Assembly (NCBI GenBank): GCA_905250885.1
Contig: CAJNOQ010000088.1
Location: 1 to 64,000 of the forward strand
Reading direction: 5' to 3'
DNA: 64,000 bases
Source of the DNA: Didymodactylos carnosus
Lineage: Eukaryota > Rotifera > Eurotatoria > Philodinida > Philodinidae
Below the pieces are notes generated by a model. It was given only the letters and a program-made list of their open reading frames with translations, had not been told where the DNA came from and ran no database searches. Each line of letters starts with the position of its first letter. Position 1 is the stretch's first letter. Below, piece after piece: positions 39,583 to 51,179 of the stretch. A program made the translations under genes and the position numbers.

Positions 39583-39672
39583 AGAGATATGCAGAAAGGC
39601 TGTTGGTTCAGCCCTAGTCCTTCCCTATCGTGCAGGATGGGATAGGGTAAGGATATCCTGCATATATCTAGT
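39583..39672. mobile_element. Short inverted-repeat element of about 90 bp
   Basis: tagagatatgcag at the left pairs with ctgcatatatcta at the right, with ccttccctatc against gatagggtaagg further in. Likely a tiny MITE. No coding capacity. Confidence 0.45.
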
Positions 39673-39919
39673 CCCTGTTTATTCTTACTTGACAAATTCT
39701 TCTTATTATGTTATAAAGTGTTAGACAAAGTGTTTTTTTGACCTCCTGTTATAGAATACAGCTGGTGGAGGAAGGAACGGCTAGTCACCTACTTATATAA
39801 GAACTTTTCGATACCTTACAGCGGAGTTTAGATCTACATTGTATCAACTAGAAGTTATGAAAAGAATGAATCTGATCTGATTCAGCAAAAGTCTTGAGAT
39901 TTATAATCATAGTAATATA

Positions 39920-40850
39920 GGTCATACCAAAAGTACTGGCATTTGCAGATAAAACGTCAGAGACTAGAGTTAATCAAGACTTTACTTCAGTAAGTATTTG
40001 AGATAGTAGCATGATTACCCACGCATAGTCAATTTGTTTCAAGGCATTTGTTGGAAGTTTTTTTCGAATCATCTTTGATTAAAAAAGTCATTACTTGGTT
40101 ATGGCACTCAATGCCATGATTAGGGACTATTTTGATCGATTAAATTTTGTTGAACATGGTGGACTAAAGAAATATGGTGAATACATGAAGCGGTAGTAGG
40201 TGATAAGTACTAGATTTGTGACATATAAATGAACTAAAATTCCTTGAAACAGAAGGATTATAAACAAAGGATTGCACCTGCTATAGTTTGACGCAGCAAA
40301 TTAGGTTCAAAACGTTGTTTCGTGTCTTTTCTTTAAGCAACTAGTCGAATAATCTTAAAAAATAGACAAATACGCAAAGAGGGCAGGCTGTTAATCACTA
40401 ATATTATATGAATAATTTCCTAAAAACTACTTGTCAACGAAATGAGAAGGCAAAGATTATCAAATAGCACTTGTAACATCAAAGTTCATAATGACAACGT
40501 TCGACAATATATTCTAAAAATGTTTTTACTATCTCGAACCAGACATGTCATAATTATTTTATATCTACCTTATTCCACGGGTTCAGCACTATGTAGTTTT
40601 CAGGTGCTCTATCTAATTGATAAACTTAATCAATCAAACGGCGCCTAACCATGGCCTTAAGTGTCGTAACCAAAACGATGACTTTTTTAATCAAAAATGA
40701 TTCGAGAAAAACTTCCAACAAATGCCTTGAAACAAATTGACTATGCGTGGGTAATCAAGTTTACTGGCTCAAATACTTCCTGAAGTAAAGTCTTGATTAA
40801 CTCTAGTCTCTGGCATTTTATCTGCAAATGCCAATACTTTTGGTATGACC
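39920..40850 (+). mobile_element. Mariner-type transposon with about 200-bp terminal inverted repeats
   Basis: Terminal ggtcataccaaaagta is inverted at the right end, and both ends are flanked by TA, the mariner target duplication. The arms remain complementary for about 200 bp each (39920-40130 against 40640-40850), far longer than the usual short mariner repeats. In the centre, 40442-40645 on the + strand reads KVHNDNVRQYILKM, then LYLPYSTGSALCSFQ. These match the HxDNARPH and LPHPPYSPDLAPxDF blocks of mariner transposase. Only this C-terminal part is left and key residues differ (ARPH is VRQY), so the copy cannot be active. Confidence 0.65.
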
Positions 40851-43800
40851 TAAGTATACAGAGAGAAAAAATGTCTAGGCCAAGCAATGATGACAAAAAG
40901 ATATAAAGAATAGAAATTATAACTCTTCCACTGCATTTAGCTACCAAGATACTGAAGAGTCATCATTACATGTTAGACTAAATCCTGATTGCATTTGAGA
41001 ATAAGTTAATGGATGTATGTATATAAGCAATTTGATTCGTCAAGGAAAAGCGTATGTTTACTTTCAATTTCTTTTGTTGAATAATCATTTAATAAATTAA
41101 AATCGCACTGTATTGGTAGTGATGAAACAATATACCAATTTCATTAAATTGAAGCCTGATACTGATACGTGGTGTTGATGATTAGAGCATGAAAAGAAAA
41201 AAAGAAAAAGAGAAGAATATGTATGTCCATCTGCAATAATAATGCTATCTAACGACGTAGTGACAATAGCAAACAAACACAATGGGATGGATGGTTCATA
41301 TTCGTTCATTCTCGTTTATAAATTAGTTAATATATCAATAGGACTTTTTGTGTGTGGAACATGACAAAACGTTTTAAAATGTTTTTTACGTTCACCTTTA
41401 GATGTTCAATGTGAAATTAATATGTTTGTGAATTATTTATTATTATCAACACATAAATGCTATGACAGTTGAATGTTTTTCTTGAAGTATACCATTTTAC
41501 TTCTCTAACTGATGTAATTATCTGTTGATTCACTATACATACATACACAGTCCTAACGGAAGCGTTGATAGAATTGACTGACAAAAAATCAACTTCCGAA
41601 TATTGAACAGTCAATTTGTGATACATTTTTTATAGCAAATATTGAACTAATTTGTTTTCTTATGCCTATTACTAAATACAGCATTTGTTTATTTTGCAGG
41701 AGGAAAGCTGATTTTCGAATATGAATGCGATAAGAAATTTGTTGAAACAGTATTTTGACACATAAACTCTATTTCATATCCTGATAACGTTACAAACAAT
41801 TGCGTAGAAGGCAGAAATTGATATTACTTATCTTTCGCCCGATGTTTTCTCGATTCATGTGCTTTTGTGGATAGACATGAAAACATAGGCGTCGGTGTAC
41901 GTGATTTAAAGCAGTCAAGATTTATCAAAACCTAAATCTATGTCAAACACGCTCATCATTCCTAAGTTGTACGCACTGGTTGAATTTATATTCCATGAAA
42001 ATTATATTTTACATATCGGTGTAAAAATCAGCATCTAAATTCATAATCTATGGCAGCTTATACATAATATGTTTGAAGATTTATTCTTTTGTGATGAGGA
42101 AGATGACGGATCTTAAGTGTGTTTTTCATATACAACATGTAAATATTGTACAAAAATTTTTATCCACATTATGTCTCTGCGTGAACAAAAGTAGAAAAAA
42201 CAAACATGCAACAGTTAATACTGTTCAGTCACACGCCACCATTCCCCACCGAGCATCCCACAATTCACATAATGAAAATTTTCAACTAACCACTTATTAA
42301 GTCTCTCCTGTTAACCATTAATCTGTAGAAAAATATAGTTAAAAATCTTGGCAGGGTAGTGTCTTTAAGTGCTAAAAGGTGGAATTCCCAATACTGAGAC
42401 ATCTAGTCTTAAAAAAAATTAGTTCTAAACTGAAATAAAAGTTTAATATACTAATGAAATTTAAAGAACATGGATGACATTTTTTTTCTAATCAAACATT
42501 TATCCTTGGCTGTAAGATGGAGTATTATGTTTTTTTTGAAATTTCGTTTAACATAGACCGTTTGTTAATATTCGAAATTTGATGCTTTAACACAATCCGT
42601 TCCGAACCTTTTCAAGAGGTTGTGACTACTACTTTAAGTGGTTGTGTCCTGCCGGAGAGAGAGGGGGGATCAGAGTTAGCCTAAAAACATTGGGTTTTGG
42701 GTATAAAACTGTTACTCCCTCTTCTTCGAAGATAGTGAGGGACATACAGTATGTATAGTTCCACAATACATACTGGCATGTCAGTCTATTGCTCACCGAT
42801 TCGAGCGTCTGTTTCGCAGTTGCCCGTCATGTTTCTTTGTGACTCTCACAACAAAATTTTATTGGTGTTGAAACCTCTCCTCGTGGCTTATTTTTCTTTC
42901 TTCTCACGGATACCAGATCCATTTTCGTCTGTCGTTGAACCTTATATATAAGGCATAATGAGCATTTCTGACTTCGCACACAAACGCGGCCTTTTTTCTT
43001 CATAAATCTCTTATTTTGCTTTTTATGATAGCCTTTCTACCATGATTAAAATGCGATTTTGACAAGAAAAACCGAGATATGTTAGAAACAACTTTCAGCT
43101 TTTCACGCTGATTATTAATGATGAAGTTTATCATTATTATGAAAGTAAGTTTGACGGTTTTTTTCCGGTTTTTTAGACTATTACGACAGTGAAGAATTTT
43201 TTCAGTATTTGAAGAGCAATTGAGAATATTTTAATAGGAAAAAATTGCCAAGTACTTTAAACTTATAAAAATAAGTTCACTCGCACTTTTTGGGCTCAAT
43301 GTTCATATGGAGGTGCAGTGTTTACTGTTAAGCTGTTCAACTGAGTCCACGATAATTATTTGTCGTTATGATTTTCTGCAATGCTTCCAGCTTGGATGCA
43401 GTACTCGAAAATAGGATTTCAGTCGCGAATATTTTGTTACTTATTATTTTTACGCATTGAACGCTAAAACGCAAATAGAGATAGACAACGTACAATATGT
43501 TGTAAATTAATAATTAACAACGTTGTTTTCTGTCGTTTAGATCATAATACAATTGAGTTTTGAAGAAATTTTTATTACTGATTGAGTGGTGTGGTTTCAT
43601 CTGGACTGAAAAATAACTTGTGCAAGCCGAAATATTATGAATTCTGTTATTTTCACAATACGATTGGCCTGCATCAATTTGTTTAAACGTATTGGAATCA
43701 TTCAAAATATTATCCAATTTGTTTACGTAGTCATGCCAATCCACTATCACAACGCTTTTTCTGTTGTCTGATCTAATCACATTAACAAAATCTTACTTCG

Positions 43801-46800
43801 CATTCCATTCATTTTAGTTGCTTATCTGTTGATATCCTATAATACGTTTCGGAGAAGAGACTCAGAAAGTATTGGATATCCTATACAAATATCATGTCTA
43901 TTGGGAAAGTGAATACTTCTCTTAGAAGACATTAATCCGCATAGACTTTAACTGAAAGCAATTCTTCCGAAAAAAAAACGATTTGATCGAAGGGACTTGA
44001 ATGCAAACATAAGTTGTTTGGAACTTTTCGACCATTAATTGACTCTCTTGAATCGAATTTAACAAATTTTTCTAGCTGGTAATCTAATAAAAAAGTCCAA
44101 AAAGGCGAAAATATTTTATGCTCAAAGTTTTCAAAATTATTTTCCATATCATTAGTTTTTCTTCACTTTGATCTTATGGCTGTTGTTTTCTTCTTTCTTC
44201 TTTTTATTTTTAGAATCTCATCAAATATCGACAAATAAATAAATCGATATTCGTTCTCTGTAATAGTCTGAATCTTAACTGTTCAGTTTTCAAATCTCAA
44301 AAGAGAAAAAAGACAATGGAAATGCTTTGTTCTTACGTTTTCCATTTTCCTTTTTTTCGAAATATTCCAACTGCAGATTAGAAGACCTAGAAGAATCGTT
44401 TGTCTTGTACGATATGTAATTATACATCTGGTTATAATCGTCCACAAAAAAAACTTGTGTTCATGAAAATAATTTAGTAAGTATACGTTGTGCAGTTAGT
44501 ATGTTGTTCAAAAAAAAGATGTTTTCTCTCATTTTGTATATAAATAATAAGGGAAATACCAACAACATCACTGAGATATTCAGAGTTTTTGATTGAAATT
44601 CTGTAATCGAGCCATAAACTGCAGTCTTGCTCGAGGCTTTTACCCTCTTACTCACAGATATCCATAGTCTGATGTAAAACAACCTTTTCATAATTGTCTT
44701 TTGTTTTTTTTCTTGCATTCATTTTCTTTTTCTTTTTGTTCTTTTCTTTCGTCACATTTTTTTGTATCGTAAGGTTATTATGTATAGACTCAACTTTCTT
44801 TTTATTACTTCCCAACAACAGGTTTCATATACAACCTATGTGCACGTAAATTTCAAGGGTGATTCGAGTGTAACGAAAATCATCAATTTTCGTTTACTTG
44901 TTAAAAAAGTTAAAATTGAAAAGAAAAGGAAAAAGCAGTGAATTTAGCCGTGATATTATTATGTGAAATCATCAGTTGATTGAAAACAATTTTTTGTCTA
45001 GGGTAAGATACTTCGAAAATAGTTCTTTTGTAAAGTATAATACGATACTATCGAGTGTCATAGGCAAGAGTTATTATCATATGCCTGCGGTTACGGACAT
45101 TTGTTACGGTGTTTTTCTTCACAAAGTCAAACACGATAAAAAAAAAAAAAATAAAAACACTTAAATATAAAGAATAAACCATTAATTAAGATGATAGCCA
45201 CTGTTAGTAATTATTTATATCAGTCTGATCAAACAAAAAAAATAAATAATTAAATTAGTTACACATCATCTCATGTACAACTTAATAATGTACGATGTTA
45301 CATTTTTTGTGTTCTTTACATGTGTTTCTTTCTTTTCTATATTTAAAGAGTAAACACTTTGTGTCATCATTTGACTGTTGATATCTTTTGAATAAAGACG
45401 AAACTAGTTTCAAGTGAAACAGTTAACTTCAATATGTATAAGATGATGTTAATCCTCTTATCAACCTTGGAATTCTTTACTATTAAGAATGATTCAAACG
45501 ATGGTTAATTTGCCAAAAAAAATTAATTGACTAACAAGGCGTTTCTACCAGATCTACATAGAATGAGGAAAATTATACTATAAACACGTATTTGTATACT
45601 TGTTAAATTTATCTCCAGCATAATCTATAAAACGTTTAGAAAGAGTGATGAATAAATTAGTAAAAGTGCCTCCGTCAAATAAGAGTCTAAAGGGATAATA
45701 TTAACTCTGAGTGTGTGCCTGGACTTTCACATATTATTGTTTAGCTTTTTTTCGTATCAGATTCTGATTTCATTGTATCGATCGTGTTTTCTCTATCCGC
45801 CGATAATAATGGAGCATGTCTCTCTTTCGGTGGTAGGGGGAAAAGTTAAATGTCGTCTCTTTCAAATAAAAATAGCTTATACCAAGGGATAATATTTGTA
45901 AGCATCTACTAAAAGTAAATTGTTGAAGAGCTTTGTTGAACTAAGCTAAACTAATGTGTAAGACTAAACTATAAATATACAGCAAGCATTCACTAAAGAA
46001 ACGATAGTCTTTAGTGATAGAAGAAAAGCACTCATTAAAAGTTCCTAAAAACATCAATATGCAGGGATCAATCACATTTATCTAAATCTGTGAAGTAAAT
46101 TCTTCGCTTGAATGGATAGTTGTTCTTGTTTGTTGTTACTTCATTCATATGTGTGTCTTGTGCATTTTATGAAAAGAAAGAAGTGTGCATGCGAGCGCTT
46201 AAAGTCATTAACATTTGCTGTAAAGTCACTAAACAGTCTTGGCCAAATTTCTTAAGCACTTTTGCTTGATGTGGGGTTTGCACGGAAAAAGGAACGAAAA
46301 AGCGTCACAAAACAAAGCACCCATGAAAAAGCATAGTCTACTATTATTAATCCAAAAAGCGTTCTCTTTCCCTCTTATAAGCGTCTTTTTTTGAGGTATG
46401 AAGTTAACATAAAATATGACATATTCAATCATCCATTATACATATATAAAATCAAATAATATTTTTAAATATACTTTAACACTACTTCTAAACGTATAAT
46501 GTAGCATAACATTTAAAGAACAACAAAGAACACTATTTTTTCCATCGTGAATCAAACTTCAAAATTTTAAGTAGGTTTAATATATACAGTAGTGTAGAAT
46601 AAACAAAAAAGCAGTAAAATTCGCTATTGTATAAGTAGAGAAAAGTAAACAAGCATCATTTTCTTTTCATCAAGAGTATAATGCAGCATTCTGTGACATT
46701 AAAAATATAATTGACTGCATATCCTTCTGTTAATCTTTTCGATTTCTTATTAACGTGATGTTACTAATAATATTACTATAACAAAATGGAAAGTAATAAG

Positions 46801-47185
46801 TAGAATTTGAGTGTATATTTTGTCTCATGCTAATCTATTCTGAAAGCGCTCAGTATTTTTATAGCCTGGTGAATTATCGCTGAAGAAACGAAAAAATTAT
46901 TTTCAGATAAAGCGTGATATGTAGTCCGACTATACACCAGCTGAGAATACGACAATTTATCTATAAATTTGAAAAGTTTCCCATTACAAAATGTGAAGGA
47001 TAGTCCTATTAGACATTATTTCCGAGATGTGTAATGATTTTTTCTCTTTATCATATTTTTCTGATTTGTACGGTTTTTAATTGGGCTTTAAGTATTTTCG
47101 TCAGGGAACTCGATATAGATAAGGTGATAAAATGAAAAAGGCGAAACAAGCATTACATGTTTCAGAAATATTGTCTGTTTTTGTG
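40851..47185. other. 6.3-kb gene-free region
   Basis: I checked the ORFs on both strands; none has recognisable domains, splice partners or protein-like composition. No RNA gene or strong inverted repeat was seen. Confidence 0.35.
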
Positions 47186-47374
47186 GTAAGAAATATTAGT
47201 CTAAACAGAGAAAGATATTGAGAGACCGTGATGGCTGTTACCGAAGAATCATGGTTTCTAGAAATTTTGACATGTCTGACCTTTGCAGTAAGAAATATTA
47301 GTCTAAACAGAGAAAGATATTGAGAGATCGTAATGGCTGTTACCGAAGAATCATGGTTTCTAGAAATTTTGACA
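47186..47374. repeat. Tandem duplication, period 102 bp
   Basis: Two copies beginning gtaagaaatattagtctaaa at 47186 and 47288 are nearly identical, differing at a few positions such as gagaccgtgatgg against gagatcgtaatgg. The second copy is slightly shorter. The low divergence suggests a recent local duplication. Confidence 0.85.
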
Positions 47375-47497
47375 ATGATGAAAACAACGGCTTAAAATAA
47401 AAACGTAAATATGATTCATGGAGTTTTCAATTAGTTACACTCAACAGCTAGAATAACGATCCCATCCTTTTGCTAATTGGGTGTTATCACTTGTGTG

Positions 47498-47831
47498 CAG
47501 GCATGGGCGAGTCCTTAAAAATTCAAGCCGAGTCCGAATCCGAGTCCCGAGTCCATTTCGCATCCGGTAATCTTTGAGATTCTTTTTGAATGAGTTTGGT
47601 TTATTTCTCTTTTTAATTTACTGAGCTGTTGATTTTTCGAAAATAAGGTAACTTTATATGTCCGTCTCTCGAACAAAATTTTCAATTTCTTGTGAAACAG
47701 AAGTTGTTGTTACTTCGCTTTTCATTTTTTTCTGTTCATTTGTGTTAAAAGTTGAATAGACCGGACTAGAAATATCGAGTCAGAGTCCATCAAAAAATCT
47801 TCCAGTTTGGACTCGGACTCGTTCATGCCTG
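47498..47831. mobile_element. 334-bp hAT MITE
   Basis: Termini caggcatgggcgagtcc and ggactcgttcatgcctg are inverted repeats with CAG/CTG ends, and both flanks carry the perfect 8-bp duplication cttgtgtg (47490-47497 and 47832-47839), diagnostic of hAT. Subterminal gagtcc/ggactc repeats are present on both sides. It encodes no transposase. Confidence 0.85.
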
Positions 47832-47839
47832 CTTGTGTG

Positions 47840-48502
47840 TGGTACAATTCCATCGACCATTAGACATTTTTGAAAAATATATATTGTTCGACTATTAACA
47901 TAAATAACATGTAAGAGTATAGTATGCGTCTATCCGTAATGTATACAGTGATAATTGTATACAGAAGGAATCTTTGAGTATGAATTCATCATAGTCATAT
48001 GGGAAAAGTAGCGAATAAATTGAAACTAGAATAAGTTTGTCATCCATTTTAACTCATGAAAATTTATGCTAACCATCGGCCGCTAATCGTACTTTTATGT
48101 AGTCAACTTATTGGAAAAAAATAATTAAACGTTAAATTGTGCAACCTTGTTTTTTCCTATGAATTTAAATATAATATTCTCCTGTTATTTTCTATAGATG
48201 ACCTTACATATTGTCTGATAAATAAATATATTTATTCTATTATTTGCAATGCATCGGTTTTCTATATGTGACGTATAAATTCTCTCGTTTTCTATGCATC
48301 GTTATCATATCAATGTACATATGCTCTTTAGTAGCAGAATATGTAAATTAAAAGTGGCACAATAATCATTCAAACAATAATAAATAAATATTCTTTGTTA
48401 CTTTCTCTCTCTAGTATTTCATCATTAACTGTGATACACCCGTCAACATTATCATCCTCAATCCATCATCTAATATTGAGTACAGTTCTATGATCCTATA
48501 AT
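47840..48502 (+). promoter_or_regulatory. Upstream region of the four-pass membrane protein gene
   Basis: Presumed promoter and 5' UTR. No specific motif identified. Confidence 0.3.
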
Positions 48503-49890
48503 ATGCATTGGGAAACATTAAGTCAATCTGAGCCAAGTATACAATCAAGAAACTTTATAAATCGTTTTGCATCGGCAACGACAGGTATTGGAAAAGAAAA
48601 TTATAATTCATCATTAAAAGTATCTATTGGACATGAAACAGTTAATATTACAGAAATAGCTGGGTCAAACGATCGTCGATGTGCCCGACAAGGGGCAAAC
48701 ATACTTAGTTTATGCTTTATGAGTTTCATTTCGGTTAATCTAATACTAATTGCCGTGTGTACAATGAATTTATTAACGAAAAATGATTTACCAATTGCAT
48801 ATATTACACCCTATCATATTATTTCAAATAATCCAATATTAACAGCACCATTACAATTAAATCCATCAGAACAATTATCTTTAATAGCATCTTCGACATC
48901 GTCTAATTCAATTAAATTAACTCCATCTTCCCCATTACTATCTACATTTCTAATAGCGGCTTCATCCGAACATTATGTTAGAATGAATCCGATAATGTCA
49001 ATGATACCGGTTTATTATCGATCTATTCGTGATTTAGCCACAGCCGTTAGTTTATTAATTGTTGTATTTAACTGTTTTTGTCTACTAGTATTCAGTATTG
49101 AAATTTATCTTGGATGTAATTATATTAAATATCGTCGAGGATCGGACAGGTGAGCATCATATCTCAAAATTATACTTATCTAATATTGCCTCAATCTTGA
49201 ATTATTTATCATTAAAACTGTTCATCACACATATTAAAAAATATGTGTAAAATTTAAAACTATTTAAAAGATTAAAAGCAACTGCATTAATTTAGAAAAA
49301 CATTAAATCATTTTCTTATTCTTATGAGAAATGAATGTTGTATACTTCACAAAATCTAAATGCTTAGAATAACACTAACTGCTAGATAATAATCTTCAAA
49401 GCTTTTATTTATTTATTTATTATTTAGTGGCTTCAATTTCCTATTCAGTTCATCTACATCAAGATTTATCGCAATATGTGGATTTTATGCTTCAATACCA
49501 GCACTTATTCTTGGTATGTTAGTTAGATGTTTTTACAATTTCTAGATTAGAATCCAAATAGATGAGACTATTAAAAGTACGAAGAATAGAAGAAAGATGA
49601 CATCGTGTAGAAACATTAATAACTAGAACGTATTATTAATTTTCTCTTTTCTTTCAGTAATGTGTCTATATATATTGCTGAGTATGTCACTGATACCAGC
49701 TATCATCTCCTTGACAATTTTGGGACTTGGTTTAATTCTCATTCTAATTACATTAATATCACATTTGAGTAGATGGCAGACACGATCCGTGATCAATACA
49801 AAAATTGGTGTTACTCCATATAAAACAGATTCACAATCTGCTGATGGTGAATTGTACGCAAAAACGGATGAGTTATCAACGCTTGTCTAA
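48503..49890 (+). CDS. Four-pass membrane protein, TMEM221-like
   Basis: Three exons, 48503-49149, 49428-49513 and 49658-49890, join in frame to 321 residues. Four hydrophobic helices: about 67-88, 178-201, 228-253 and 257-279. A long Ser/Thr/Pro-rich loop lies between helices 1 and 2, and a short polar tail carries YKTDSQSADGELY. There is no signal peptide; the N-terminal 60 residues are polar. The pattern RDLATAVSLL before helix 2, a short loop, then FIAICGFY and a closely spaced last pair of helices resembles vertebrate TMEM221, whose function is unknown. This is a resemblance in topology and spacing more than strong identity, so no symbol is given. The ATG at 48503 is the first in frame. 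Confidence 0.8.
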
Positions 49891-51179
49891 AAATTGTTAA
49901 AATGTTCTTTAGTTTTTATTTATCGTTTTATTTTTCATGTTTTTTTTTTAATTGTTTACTTGTTTTAAAATATTTTTTTAACTATGATTGATTCAAATTG
50001 TTGTTTACTGTCGAGTATTTGCTTTCATCTTTTCGTCGATGAGAAGAGATGAAGAAATAGATTTCAAATCGCGGTGAAAGATAGTAGCGTATTCAATTAG
50101 AACCAACTCATTTATAATTGAAACAATCGAAGTATTACGTAATTATTTTAGGAGGAGAGGGAGTGACGTCTAAGATTAATTACCTAATCAATTTGAAAAT
50201 TTATTTTTAACATCGCCATTTTCGGAGAAGGTTTATTCTGTGAATGAATGATGTAGGCAGTAATGGTAGAATATGTTGCTAATAGAATTGCGCATTGTTG
50301 AAAACAAGCATTAGCTCTCTAAATACTGATACATTTTTAAGAATAAAATTGTTTTTATTTCTATATTCAGTTTGCTTAATAAGACGATCAGACGAAGTGA
50401 AAGTACGATTCCTTTCGTGTTGATCAAAATCTTATTGGAGAGAAAATCGAGTAAACATTTTTGTTCATTATCCAGTTTCGTATCATAGAAAATAAAATGC
50501 CACCATTTAGTATTGCATTTATCAATAGAAGAAAATGTTGTATTTTTTGAACTATAAAAAACTATTGAAGGATGTGTGTCTCAGAAAATCATGTAAAGAG
50601 AGAACAGGCGGGGACGGGGGGGGTCATCAGGTTACGAAAGATTTCCTGAGAGGAAGTCAAAAACAACACGGAAAAAGTGATTACGTACTACATACGTAAA
50701 TGATCCTATTGTCGGTATTAAAATGTATTGTATATACAAAATAAATAATATACACTTAAAATGTAAATTGTAGTAGACTACAAACTAAAAATGTCAAAAA
50801 AAATTTTAAAATTGGATGCAGTTACAGTAAAAGAAAACTGTTTGAAAATTATCTGAATCATTCAAGAAAAATTGACTAGAAGATTCAAGAACTTTAAAAG
50901 CTCACAAAAATATATATTATAGCACAAATTTATAGTAGTTGATCTGACAGTGAACCAAGTACATTCAATATTGACGCTGTTGTCTCAGTTATTACATTAA
51001 TCACATAGATAATATATCCTTTATCTTGATTTCGGTGAATTTTTTATAGTCTGTTTGCCGGATTTACTTTCGTTTTTAGAAATATCATGGATATATTGAT
51101 TATATACTCTGAAAGAAAATAGAACGTTAGAATGTTTTGTTTTTTTCTCTTAAGGATTAAAAAACAATGTGATGATCCC
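49891..51179. other. Convergent intergenic region
   Basis: Lies between the 3' ends of the TMEM221-like gene (+) and RSU1 (-). A G-rich run near 50609-50624 stands out locally. No gene or repeat identified. Confidence 0.35.

Noticed and set aside
41097-46432. Scattered 60-90 codon ORFs
   Set aside because: Typical chance ORFs in AT-rich DNA; no domains, no splice structure.
50600-50630. G-rich run as a possible quadruplex
   Set aside because: Only one long G tract with shorter neighbours; not enough to support a claim.
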